Assembly (NCBI RefSeq): GCF_950295315.1
Contig: NC_080175.1
Location: 84,385,566 to 84,449,565, forward strand
Origin: Erinaceus europaeus
Taxonomy: Eukaryota; Chordata; Mammalia; Eulipotyphla; Erinaceidae
Direction: 5' to 3'
Length of the DNA stretch: 64,000 nucleotides
Shown here: in pieces, positions 35,501 to 45,670 of the stretch
Position numbering within the stretch: the stretch's first letter is position 1
Layout: each line of letters starts with the position of its first letter
Translations under genes and position numbers: made by a program
Notes under the pieces: generated by a model
Database searches by the model: none
What the model saw: only the letters and a program-made list of their open reading frames with translations
What the model was told of the DNA's origin: nothing

Positions 35501-35872
35501 ATATAGAGGAAGGTGCAAGTTAACTTTTTTAAAAAGTCATATTCTTGTAACATTAAATTATAGGAAATAAATTTGGTTGGATATACATGAAGGGACAAAA
35601 ATTAGGGGAAAAGTCACCTGGAAATGCAAACATCCCCACCAAGTATCTGATGTGGCTGACATGACAAATATTGGCAAGAGCCAGGGTCAGTAAAGGCACC
35701 TTGTACTTCTGACAATCAGGCATCCAAAATACATAGTAGAATGACTAAATTTTCAAGGTAAACAACAAACTGAATGATAAATTAGAGAATTAAAACAACC
35801 TGGTACTGTTATACAATAAGAAAGTAACATGAAAATTATTTTCTGTATAATTCTGTATAAAATATTTTAATG
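32596..35872. other. Unique intron DNA
   Basis: About 3.3 kb with no clear SINE or L1. It contains a (TG)n microsatellite at about 33431-33462. Decayed older elements may be present but are not recognisable. Confidence 0.5.
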
Positions 35873-35883
35873 GTATTTCTTTT

Positions 35884-36141
35884 TTAAATATATTTATTTT
35901 TTCCTTTTGTTGCCCTTATTTGTTATTGTTCTTGTAGTTACTGTTGTTGTTATTGATGTTGTCATTGTTGCATAGGACAGAAAGACATGGAGAGAGGAGG
36001 GGAAGACAGAGAAGGGGAGAGAAACATAGACACCTGCAGATCTGCTTCAAAGCCTGTGAAGCGACTCCCCTGCAGGTGGGGAGCTGGCTCCAGTGGGGAT
36101 CCTTGCACTGGTCTTTGTACTTCGCACCACGTTCAATTCAT
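35884..36141 (-). mobile_element. SINE-A, 5'-truncated, 11-bp TSD
   Basis: Tail, GCATAGGACAGAAAGACATG, body and CTTTGTACTTCGCACCACGT, then stops before the tRNA head. GTATTTCTTTT lies at about 35873-35883 and 36142-36152. Confidence 0.85.
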
Positions 36142-36210
36142 GTATTTCTTTTACATGGTAGGCATAGAAAAATTTGCCTTTAATGTTGAATTTTAAAACT
36201 ATATATACTC

Positions 36211-36418
36211 GGGTGATGGCACAACTGGTTGAGCACACATGTTACAATATGCAAGGACCCATGTTGGAGCCCCTGGTCCCCACCTGCAGGAGGAAAGCTC
36301 ACAAGTGGTGAAGCAGGGCTGCAAGTGTCTCTTTGTTTCTCTCCCTCTCTATCAGCCCTTTCCTTCTCAGTTTCTGACTGTCTATCCATTAAACAAATAA
36401 AGACAATAAAAAATTAAA
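36211..36418 (+). mobile_element. SINE-B with diverged TSD
   Basis: GGGTGATGGCACAACTGGTTG head, TGTTGGAGCCCCTGG B box, CCCCACCTGCAGGAGG body and AAACAAATAAAGACAATAAA tail. Similar flanks: AAAACTATATATACTC and AAAACTATAAATATTC. Confidence 0.88.
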
Positions 36419-36529
36419 AAAACTATAAATATTCATAGAATATAACTGGAATTGAAGCATTTAATCTTATGCTACCCAATTTGAATGTGTGAAACAACTT
36501 ATCATTTTGAAAAATTGAAAATTGCTTAC

Positions 36530-36620
36530 AAGGACTGCATGATGGTATACCTGGTTCCCCAAACATGTTGCCAAGTGCAAGGACTCCAGGTCAAGCCTCC
36601 AGTTACATAAAATAAATATG
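36530..36620 (+). repeat. SINE-B head fragment
   Basis: AAGGACTGCATGATGGTATA, CAAGTGCAAGGACTCCAGGT and CAAGCCTCCAG, then directly an AATAAATATG tail. The body is internally deleted. Confidence 0.6.
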
Positions 36621-36682
36621 TATTTTGTATGAAATATGATCATAATAAATATGAAACATAATGTGTGAGCAGACTATTTTCT

Positions 36683-36878
36683 TATTTTATTATTAGAGAT
36701 GTAGAGAAATAGAGAGGGGAAGGGGAGATAGAAAGAGAGAGAGAGATAGAGAAACACTTGCAGCCCTGCTTCACCACTTGTGAAGCTTTACCCCTGCAGG
36801 TGGGGACCAGGGGCTTGAACCTGGGTCCTTACGCACTGCAATGTGTGCGCTTAACCAGGTGTGCCACTGCCTGACCCC
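36683..36878 (-). mobile_element. SINE-B, full length, 16-bp TSD
   Basis: Reverse-complement SINE-B with AG-rich stretch, CTTCACCACTTGTGAAGCTT, GGGGACCAGGGGCTTGAACC and head complement GTGTGCCACTGCCTGACCCC. The perfect TSD GAGCAGACTATTTTCT lies at 36667-36682 and 36879-36894. Confidence 0.96.
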
Positions 36879-37361
36879 GAGCAGACTATTTTCTATAGAA
36901 CAGTGAGACTGATTGAGATTTTCTTAGCTTCTTAGTGGACAAAAGCAGAGTAGACATGCAGATTCTTAAAGGATACTGTGCCTGAACTAGCAGAGAGCCA
37001 GGAAAGATTCCAGGCTGAACACATATAAGAGGGGCAGTATGCCCAGAGGAGGGAATCTAACAGTTATAGAAGATGAGTCCTAAAAGTCAAATAGGTATTT
37101 ATTCAGCGCAAGTGTATAGATTTTAACTTCTTTTTGAATAAGTGGGGAAATCACAGTAGTATTAAACAGAGGGGAACCATGAATTATTTAACTTGAAAAA
37201 TAACACTATGTTTGTGTGAATAGGTGATGTAAGTGTTAGAGTGACTGGATACATACTAAGATACAATTCACCTGTGACTACATAGGAAGGAGGAGCTCGT
37301 TCCAAAAATATTTAATATGGGGAAAGGGCTGGTGATGAAAGTTTTATCAAAAGCCACAGCT

Positions 37362-37659
37362 TTTGGGAGTCGGGTGGTAAGCGCAGCGGGTTAAGTGCAT
37401 ATGGCACAAAGCGCAAGGACCAGAGTAAGGATCTCCATTTGAGCCCTGGCTCCCCACTTGCAGAGGAGTCTCTTCAGAAGCTTTAAGCAGGTCTGCAGAT
37501 GTCTATCTTTCTCTCCCCCCTCTGTCTTCCTCTCCTCTCTCCATTTCTCTCTGTCCTATCTAACAACAACGACATCAATAACAACAAAAATAATAACTAC
37601 AACAACAAGGGCAACAAAAGGGAAAATAAATAAATAAATAAATAAATATAAAAAAATTT
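37362..37659 (+). mobile_element. SINE-A, full length, 13-bp TSD
   Basis: TTGGGAGTCGGGTGGTAAGC head, CATTTGAGCCCTGG B box, body, CAACAACAACGACATCAATA segment and (AAAT)n tail. AAAAGCCACAGCT lies at 37349-37361 and 37660-37672. Confidence 0.95.
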
Positions 37660-38017
37660 AAAAGCCACAGCTGGCCCCAAAGATGCAAGGACCTTTAAAT
37701 TTGCACCCAAGTGAGTAGCAAAGCAGGGGCTAGAGATTCTACAGGGACTAAAATTTCTCTTAGTTGTAAGTTTCAACAGATTGTCAATGTTTCAAAAGAA
37801 AATGGTTTAAAGATGTTCAACAGTTTGAAAATCAGCAGGGAAAAAGAAAAGTAATTCTGGTTCTAAATCTTCAAAGCAACAGCTCTGCTCTAATTTTGGG
37901 AAAATACACTCAAATACAGCAAATTTACACTTCCTTTGCTGAACACAGACACACATGCAGCGCCACCTTTGCTATTTATTATGGGAGGACATTCACTATA
38001 CGCAAAGTACTGGCTTG

Positions 38018-38165
38018 GCCAGCAAAACAGCTCACATAGACAGTGTCTCTGCTTTGCCATGCATAAGCCCAGGTAGAATCCAGACCCAGCACATTGTAGC
38101 AAGTCTCCATGCTATAATGTATGACCTTCTCTCTCTCTCTGCCTGTCTGAAAAAAGAAAAAAAAA
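38018..38165 (+). mobile_element. SINE-D
   Basis: GGCCAGCAAAACAGCTCACA head, TGCTTTGCCATGCATAAGCC, CCAGACCCAGCACATTG, a CTCTCTCTCTGCCTGTCTGA pyrimidine stretch and an A-rich tail. Confidence 0.75.
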
Positions 38166-41100
38166 AGTCAATTCAAAGAAAATTGTAAAGTCCCAGTAAC
38201 TAAAAACAAACAAACAAAGAAGCAAAACTAGAAAACAAAAGACAAAAACAAAAAACTTACTTTCTTCCTAGCATGGAAAGTCATTTTTTATAACAAATTG
38301 TATTTACAATTGCTTCATTTTTAGTATCCTGGATATATCATAGAAAAGAATAAAAATAACTTGATAAGGCTATCTGTTTAAAATATTCTCAGATAATCAA
38401 AGTATCTTTCAAATATGTCTTTAAGTGTGAATAGAAGGTAAGTGTCATCCATCTAAATTATTTTAAATGCCAGTATATAGTATAAACAAAAACCTGAAAG
38501 CAAAGTGAAAAATATAAGCTCAAATGCTACTTTGTACCAATTTTTGAAAGATACTGTTAATGGACTATATGAAATTGTTATTTTGAAATTTTAGTATTAG
38601 TAAAAGATAAACAAAAGAGCAATAGGAAAGAAAAACTTTTTATCAGTAAGTAGGGTTTAGTTATTATTTCAAATTCACAAAATATAAAGACATTTTAAAG
38701 ATCTTTTTAGTCATATTAAAACTTGTGGGGAGAAGGGTATTAGAAAAATAAGCAGGCATGATCCACACGTGAAATAAATACCATATGGTATTCTTCATTG
38801 ACATACAGTATCTTTCACCACTTTGCTCCTGCCTGCAATTCTCTAATCATTTCCACCTACTCAGTTCCTTATTTTCAACTTGCTCCAGTAAGGGTAGAGT
38901 CAAGCTTCTCAAGCTGATATGAAATAAAAGTCATTTGTACCTCCCACATAGCAAGTTAAGTGCTAAGATTCCTTTTGTTTCTTTATATCTATTAGACTCA
39001 AATTATAAAGACAGAATGTTTTAAACACAAAGATTTTTAATGATGAACAAATAAACTACAAATAGGAAAACCACATCATTGTGTAGAATTATTTATTAGT
39101 TACTGATATTTAAATAAAATATATAATGGGAATATAACTGAATTTAGAAATCAGATTAAGTAATCCACTATTCAATCACAGATGACACAACTTTAGGAAG
39201 CTTATATATTTAAAAAACAGAATGTAAAAACATGGTGCTACCCTACTGCCTTACATGATACTGGTTCATAAAGAAAGCATTATATTTATCTACTTAATTT
39301 ATTAAGTATCCAAGTAAGACAAGGCAAAATTCTGTCACTAATATGTGATTACTATTCCTCAAGCATAGTAAAATATTCACAATTTTTTCCTTTCACTTAA
39401 GCATATACAAGATCAATATTCACTAAGTCATTATACTTCCTGTGTCTTATTTTTCTATATTCTTGATAATTTTTCTCTCGGCCTGACACATTAACTCTTA
39501 TGAAGCTTATCCACACCAATAAAGCATCATGAAGAGTCATTCAAAGGTATGTTCTGTCACATTTATATTCTTAGAGGATAAAAAAAACACATTTTCTATT
39601 CAAAGAATTTGTGAAAAGGGATTATAATTTTAGTTTTAAATAATTACTGTTTGGTAATTTTGTGCAAATGGTTCTCAATTTATGCCATTCTCTATTTAGA
39701 TAACACTTTATATTTACTGTAATATACAAGGATTCAGATAACTTAAAGCCATTCTGTGAATACAGTTGCAGAATACATTACAAAGACTTCACAAGCATGG
39801 GGATATGCTCATACTTTATATGTAAAAAAGGTGTCACGTGATTCAGTTTAATTACTATGAAACCTAATTTTATTATGTAAAGGGATATTTATTTTTCCCT
39901 TGTGTGTAGCAATGTGTAAATCTCTGCTCAAAGCAAGCTAATAAAATTTATCTTTCAGGACTGAGTATATATAGTTCATTACTATAAGTGGTGTCAGCAA
40001 CATTTTATATCAAAAATAGTTCAAAATAGACCATTCCAAATTGTTGCAGCATTTTAAGATGTTAATATTAAGATTGTATGCCTATACTACAATAGTGCTG
40101 GAACACAAAACATTCTTGAAAATTCATTTTTGACATTGCCAGATGATAAGTTTTATGAGCTACTTGAGAAAAAATCCCTTCCATGCTCTCTACATCTATC
40201 ACTTTAAAAGTCCTAAATGGTCTTTCCTACTTGATAGTTCACTTCAGCCAACTGATTTGACTCCAGATAATTCTTAATCAGTATGAAAAAAAATTAAATT
40301 TGTCTTGGGAAAACAATTTCTTCAAATGCATTTATTTAAACAATGAGTTTGGATTTCTGAAAGTATGTCTTGGCACCTTTTATGGAAGGAATAGGTAGAG
40401 CTACTAGGTACACCTGAGGTAACTGAAAAGTGAAGGAGAGAAAACAGATAGGCAGACGTCTCTGGAGAGTAGGCATGGCAACATGCTAGAAAAACAGATT
40501 GTTATTTGAGAGATTTCACATTTTAAAAATTGCTCTCACCACACAGGATTTCCTTTATTACAATAAATGGCAGATACTATATTACCTCAGTACATCCTAG
40601 ATATGCACTCCAAAACGTTCACTCCAAAGCCAGACAGTGTAGGTTGAAATCTGGCTCCAGAGTTTATTACCTGAAACAGTGGGCAACTTTCAGACAGTAG
40701 AGCTAATTGTTGAAAGTATTGAGTAAGATTATCTAAGCAAAACTGCTAAACATGATGTCTGGGTCATGGTTTGCTCTCAGTCATTCATTTTCCCCATTTT
40801 CTCTCTTTCTTCTTCTTAGCGCCTGTATCTATGAGTGGTATGTGCGTGTGAGTGGCATTGCCTTTATATTAACCATTAGTATGCCAACAGTATGAATGAG
40901 CTCTAAGAGTTTATGTTGATATTGACCACAATTCTTTTATTACAGAAACAAATGGATAAAAAAGCACTGCTACTTCCAATAAGAAAAAAGTTCCAGTGGA
41001 TTATAGAGAAAACAAAATATTGTATGGCTTGAGACTGCGACATTTCATTGTCAATCAGAATATTTAATAAACAAAATAAAACAATCATAACTATCCAAGA

Positions 41101-41477
41101 CATAAATTTACTGTGGTTCAAGTCTTGGACACATTGGAAATAATAATTTAAATTGTTGTTATGATTGGAGCAAAACATGATGTAAAAATAAAAATAAAAT
41201 AATCTTATATGCAAAAGAAAAATTATAAGCACATATAGGTAAACTATCACTCTAAGATGATAGACAAGTAAAACTATGGGTGTTATTTAAAGCTATCAAA
41301 ATTGTGCCTAAACATTTTCTGACATAATCATAGTTTTCTAATTGAAAAGAAATCTTAGATAAACTTTTACATAACATATTTTCTTTAAAATTATGCGTAT
41401 GTCACATAAATAATAACTATGTATCCAAGAAACTTGGTTCTTGAAGATGGATATATTGGCATTCAAATATTTCCCCC
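38166..41477. other. SINE-free unique intron DNA
   Basis: 3.3 kb with no young SINE, except an old MIR-like block listed separately. No coding signal; the 115-codon minus-strand ORF at 40903-41250 is AT-rich and unrecognised. Confidence 0.55.
40615..40795 (+). repeat. MIR remnant
   Basis: CTGGCTCCAGAGTTTATTAC, CAGTGGGCAACTTTC, TTGAAAGTATTGAGTAAGAT and AAACATGATGTCTGG follow the order of the mammalian-wide MIR consensus (GGCTC..., GGGCAA..., GTTGTGAGGATTAA-like, CAGTGCCTGG-like). Ancient and diverged. Confidence 0.55.
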
Positions 41478-41487
41478 ACGGCTTCCT

Positions 41488-43340
41488 TCTTCTTCTAGCG
41501 TTTGCCCTTCTTCCATAGCCAGTCAACAGCGTCAGGTTGAGCCTGATGTAAAGTTTCGAGACCTCCTTTGAATCTGGAGAGGTGGCAGTCGTTGACTATG
41601 TGGGTCATAGTCTGTCTGGAGCTGCAGGGGCAGTTCGGGTCGTCTCTGGCTCCCCAGCGATGGAACATAGCGGCGCACCGGCCATGGCCTGTTCAATAGC
41701 GATTGAGGAGGGCCCGATCATAACGTGCTAGGTCAAAGCCGGGTTGATGCTTGCAGGGGTCTGTGATGAGGTGTTTGTTCTTGACCTCAGCTGACTGCCA
41801 GCTCTGTTTCCAAGAGTCTGGAACAGAGAAGTTCAGTGTCGGCGTAGGGGACCAGATTGGATGACGAGACGTCAAGCGTTGGACAGGGTGGGTGAAGATA
41901 TCCGCATATATTGGCAGGTCCGGTCGAGCGTAGACATGGGAAATGAACTTAGATGATGCCGCATCCCGATGAATATCTGGTGGGGCGATTTTGCTAAGAA
42001 CTGGCAGCTATGGAACCGGGGTGGAACGGATGGTTCCAGAAATTATCCTCATGGAGGAATATAATTTGGAATCGACCAAGTGGACATGGGGGCTACGGAA
42101 CCATACTGGGGCACAGTATTCTGCAGTGGAATAGCATAATGCCAGAGATGATGATCATAGTGTGGAAGCGCTCGCGCCCCATGAGGAGCTGGCCAGTCTT
42201 GCAATGATGTTATTCCTCGCGCCCACCTTTGCTGCAGTTTTTATGAGATGTTCATGAAATGACATCGGGTGCGATCGAGAGTAACGCCAAGATAGACTGG
42301 CTGGGCTTCATGCCGGATTCTCGAATCGCCAAGCTGCACATTAAGCTCACGCGAGGCCGAGGCATGGTGTAGATGGAAAACAGATGATACCGTTTTTGCA
42401 GTGCTAGGGATTAGTCGCCATTTTTTACAGTAACAGAGACATGTCTTTCGTGAGTGTTTCCTCGAGGATGTCGAACTTGGATGCCTGAGTTGCACAGCAG
42501 ATGTCATTGGCGTAGATGAACTTCCTTGAAGAAGTTTCTGGGAGGTCACTGATGTAAATATTAAATAGCGTAGGAGCCAGAACAGAGCCCTGGGGGAGGC
42601 CACTTGAGACAAGTCTCCATCTGCTAGACTTGTCACCCAGATGCACCCTGAATCTTCTGTTTTGGAGAAGAAACGATATAGTGTTGGCCACCCATGGAGG
42701 CAGGCATCTTGAGATCTTGACTAGGAGACCACGGTGCCAGACCGTATCATAGGCTGCCGTGAGATCAACAAAGATAGCACCCATCTTTAAATTCTTCTGG
42801 AATCCATTTTCAATGTAAGTTGAGAGGGCTACGGCTTGTTCGCAGGTAGATCTTCCTGGGCGGAAACCAGCTTGGGCGGGTGATAGGAATTTCTCTGTAA
42901 GAGGAGAAATTCGTGACAGAAGCAGCCTCTCAAGGAGTTTGTAACACACGGAGAGGAGAGAAATTGGTCTATAGCTGGCGGCCAGTGTTGGTTTCAAAAC
43001 TGCTATTATCATCGCACGACGCCAAATTTTGGGCATAGATTTGGATTCCAAGATGTGGGACAGGAATGTAGTGAGCCACTTCTTTGCCGCGGGGCCCAAG
43101 TTAAGAATGAGTTTTGGGGTGACGTTATCATAGCCAGCAGTCATTCCCAGTTTAACCCTCTTCAAAGCGTCTTCCAGTTCAGACAGTGTAAAGGGAGAGA
43201 GTTTTGGATATGGACAAGATAAATGGAAGTGGGATGACCACTCATGGGAAATTTCTCTTTTCTAGACTGGGTCGATCTTAGCACGTCCAACTTGAGTTAG
43301 GTGACTGGCCACTGAGTTTGGAGATACGGGAGGATGGGAG
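41488..43340 (-). mobile_element. Vingi-clade non-LTR retrotransposon, 5'-truncated, 10-bp TSD
   Basis: A 1.85-kb insertion flanked by the perfect 10-mer ACGGCTTCCT (41478-41487 and 43341-43350). On the minus strand it ends GGCAAACGCTAG followed by a short (AAG)n tail, the usual simple-repeat 3' end of such elements. It encodes the reverse transcriptase and C-terminus but no endonuclease, so it is 5'-truncated by incomplete reverse transcription. It is far richer in G+C and CpG than its surroundings, as expected of a relatively recent arrival. The Vingi assignment rests on an Ingi/Jockey-like RT with no RNase H domain visible after it, and on the host. It is sense relative to EPHA3. Confidence 0.85.
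41495..43340 (-). pseudogene. Vingi ORF2-like reverse transcriptase, disrupted
   Basis: The main open piece (43165-42425, 246 codons) has RT motifs in order: KLGMTAGYDNVTPKLI, YRPISLLSVCYKLLERLL, QAGFRPGRSTCEQAV, motif A FVDLTAAYDTVWH, motif B SSGLPQGSVLAPTLFNIYIS and motif C FIYANDICC. Motif C should read YADD; the first catalytic Asp is Asn (GAC or GAT to AAT). After a frameshift near 42440 the frame continues to YLGVTLDR, and after another near 42262 on to LIKTAAKVGARNNII. The C-terminus (to the TAG at 41497-41495) has CPCSSRQTMTHIVNDC, a CCHC-type zinc-binding pattern, and ends DWLWKKGKR. An in-frame TAG interrupts the part before the RT, near 43264. Hence it is dead: two frameshifts, at least one stop and a changed catalytic residue. 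Confidence 0.9.
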
Positions 43341-43350
43341 ACGGCTTCCT

Positions 43351-43779
43351 AACATAACTGGAACTGAAGACTCATACTAATGTCCTCATTTGTAAAATGC
43401 ACAAAACATAGAAGCCATAGAAATCATGACTGAGTAAAGCAGGCTATGCAAAGACTTTTTATATAGTGACTAAACATATTACAAATGTAATAAATACTTT
43501 CATTATGCTATTGTTAGTTTTTCTTTGACAGATTAATACTTTTTAATTTGCAGGTTAAGTTCTGTGAAGGTTTCTTCAACTGTTGATTTTCATTAAGTTA
43601 TTTTTTCCAATTATACTCATTATAAAATGTCCTCTTTTTTGTTCCTATATACTAATCATCAACTGTTACCAATTTACATCACTTCATTCTATTTCAGTTG
43701 TTAAGTTTCATCTGCTTTACCAACATATTACTTCCACTTTGATAAATGTTAATAATTTTATTTTTTAACAATTATTAAT
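43351..43779. other. Unique AT-rich intron DNA
   Basis: Nothing recognisable in this 430-bp stretch. Confidence 0.6.
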
Positions 43780-43992
43780 ATTCATTTATTTATTCCCTTT
43801 TGTAGACACTGTTGTTTTATTGTTGTAGTTATTATTGTTATTGTTGTTACTATTGACATCGTCATTGTTGCACAGGGCAGAGCGAAATGGAGAGGGGGGA
43901 AGACAGAGAGGGAGAGAGAAAGACAGACATCTGCAGATCTGCTTCACCGCTTGTGAAGTGACTCCCCTACAGGTGGGGAGCTGGGGGCTCAG
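43780..43992 (-). mobile_element. SINE-A, 5'-truncated
   Basis: Tail (TTCATTTATTTATTCCCTTT), GTTGTAGTTATTATTG, GCACAGGGCAGAGCGAAATG, body and AGGTGGGGAGCTGGGGGCTC, stopping before the head. No clear TSD. Confidence 0.85.
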
Positions 43993-44098
43993 ACAAATAA
44001 TTTTCTTACAAATATATCCCCTTCTCACTTTATAATTATTCTTCTTGCTCACAATGGCTTTTGACAGTTATCACAGACATATAACAAAAAGTTTGATG

Positions 44099-44255
44099 TG
44101 ACCTGCAGGGAGAATCTTTGTGAGTGGTGAAACAGGGCTGCAGGTGTCATTTAGTTTTTCTCCCCCTTCCTTCTATCTCCCCCTTCCTTCTCCATTTCTG
44201 ACTGTGTCTATCCAATAAATAAATAAATAAACATAATAAAATTTTTTAAAAGATA
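44099..44255 (+). repeat. SINE-B, head missing
   Basis: Starts at ACCTGCAGGGAGAATCTTTG, then GTGAAACAGGGCTGCAGGTG, pyrimidine stretch and AATAAATAAATAAATAAACA tail. Confidence 0.8.
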
Positions 44256-44324
44256 GATATATTACTGTTGCCTTTATGTATAAAAATAGTTCTTACAATC
44301 CAATATATATTTTTTTGATTATAT

Positions 44325-44378
44325 TCATTTATTTATTGACTAGAGACAATAAGAAATTGAGAGGGGAGGATGGACAAC
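44325..44378 (-). repeat. SINE-B tail fragment
   Basis: ATTCATTTATTTATTGACTA, GAGACAATAAGAAATTGAGA and GGGGAGG are the complement of a SINE-B 3' end, then it breaks. Confidence 0.6.
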
Positions 44379-45033
44379 AGACTGTATGTTCCACATGAAG
44401 AATATGGAACCTGAAATTGGGGCTTCTTGGAATGTTCCTACTCATGACCACAGAATGTGAGCTCAGATCTACAGGGATGCAGAGGTTACATAGGCTCCAA
44501 GGCTAAATATGGGTCCCAGATCAGATCAAATCAATGGGGTTTACAGTCAACAATATTTGTATACCTTTCCCTGATCCAGCTTTCTGGTCCTTTTTCCAGC
44601 CATGACACCATCTCCCCAGACAATAACTTGGATCCACCTGCATATCAGATGTCAGGCTCAGGGGAAAAAAAAATCTAGTATAGTCATGGGCTCTTTGGAA
44701 TATAACTAAAATAGGACTACTAACAATCTACATACAAAAAGGAGACTGCCCAGTTATTCATCTAAAATATTCTAGCCTTTAGGTTCATGATTAGTCAGCA
44801 ATTTGTTTGGCTCTATCTGTTAACTCTTCTTTGAGCCACCAGGTTCTAGATGCGAACATGATGCCAACCTGACTTCCCTGGGCAGAGGACCCTACCAATA
44901 TGTCCTGGAGCCCCACTTCCCCAGAGCCCCGCTCCACTAGGGAAAGAAAGAGGCAGGCTGGGAGTATGGATCAACCTGTCAACACCAATGTTCAGAGGGG
45001 AAGCAATTACAGAAGCCAGACCTTCCACCTTCT
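44379..45033 (+). repeat. L1 3'-UTR, first part (interrupted)
   Basis: The segment from the CACCAGGTTCTAGATGC block (about 44839) to GACCTTCCACCTTCT (45019-45033) is paralogous to the nested element at 45034-45473 read on the other strand, and continues after it at 45474. The part before 44839 is assigned to the same L1 by continuity only. Orientation is plus. Confidence 0.65.
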
Positions 45034-45473
45034 TTTTGTTTTTTTTTTTTAATTTTTTATTTACGAAAGGATTAGTGAACAAAAACATAAGGTAGGAGGG
45101 GTACAACTCCACACAATTCCCACCACCCAATCCCCATAACCCACCCCCTCCCCTGATAGCTTTCCCATTCTCTAGCCCTCTGGGAGCATGGACCCAGGGT
45201 CATTGTGGGTTGCAGAAGGTAGAAGGTCTGGCTTCTGTAATTGCTTCCCTGCTGAACATGGGCGTTGACTGGTCGGTCCATACTCCCAGTCTGCCTCTCT
45301 CTTTCCCTAGTAAGGTGTGTCTCTGGGGAAGCTGAGCTCCAGGACACATTGGTGGGGTCTTCAATCCAGGGAAGCCTGGCCAGCATCCTGGTGGCATCTG
45401 GAACCTTGGCTGACGAAGCGGTCAGAGCACTTGCTGTCAGCCGCTTCTCAGTCCGCCATCTTCCTCCCTCTCC
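45034..45473 (-). mobile_element. Internally deleted L1 derivative (5' head joined to 3'-UTR), 15-bp TSD
   Basis: A 440-bp minus-strand insertion flanked by the perfect 15-mer GACCTTCCACCTTCT (45019-45033 and 45474-45488). It begins GAGAGGGAGGAAGATGGCGG, like the first bases of an L1 5'-UTR with its YY1-type AAGATGGC site. It continues ~60 bp (ACTGAGAAGCGGCTGACAGC), then switches at GGTTCCAGATGCC into the L1 3'-UTR (TTCCCTGGATTGAAGACCCC, ACAATGACCCTGGGTCC, GTGGTGGGAATTGTGTGGAG) and ends in an A-rich tail. Both ORFs are absent. The intact head and TSD suggest it moved in this short form, using L1 proteins in trans. ORFs called here are artefacts of the UTR sequence. Confidence 0.85.
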
Positions 45474-45670
45474 GACCTTCCACCTTCTGCAACCCACAAT
45501 GACCCTGGGTCCATGCTCCCAGAGGGATAGAGAATGGGGAAGCTATCAGGGGAGGGGGTGGGATATGGAGATTGGGTGGTGGGAATTGTGTGGAGTTGTA
45601 CTCCTCCTACCCTATGGTTTTGTTAATTTATCCTTTCTTAAATAACTAAATAAAAGAAAAAAAAGAAAAA
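45474..45670 (+). repeat. L1 3'-UTR, second part, with polyA end
   Basis: Resumes at GACCTTCCACCTTCTGCAAC, then ACAATGACCCTGGGTCCATG, GGGGAGGGGGTGGGATATGG, GGTGGGAATTGTGTGGAG and GTTTTGTTAATTTATCC, with an AATAAAAG/A-rich tail at 45647-45670. Confidence 0.8.

Noticed and set aside
42010..42207. 65-codon plus-strand ORF in the Vingi element
   Set aside because: Antisense to the Vingi reading frame, a shadow.
41488..43340. L1, BovB/RTE or CR1 assignment of the reverse transcriptase
   Set aside because: The motifs (AGFRPGRSTCEQ, LTAAYDTVWH, YLGVTLDR) are Jockey/Ingi-like and unlike the L1 pieces in this same window; RTE has a different motif A context. Vingi fits best, given the host and lack of an RNase H.
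45072..45645. Overlapping ORFs of 126 and 141 codons on both strands
   Set aside because: They lie in L1 3'-UTR sequence and its antisense copy; high G+C and few stops explain them.
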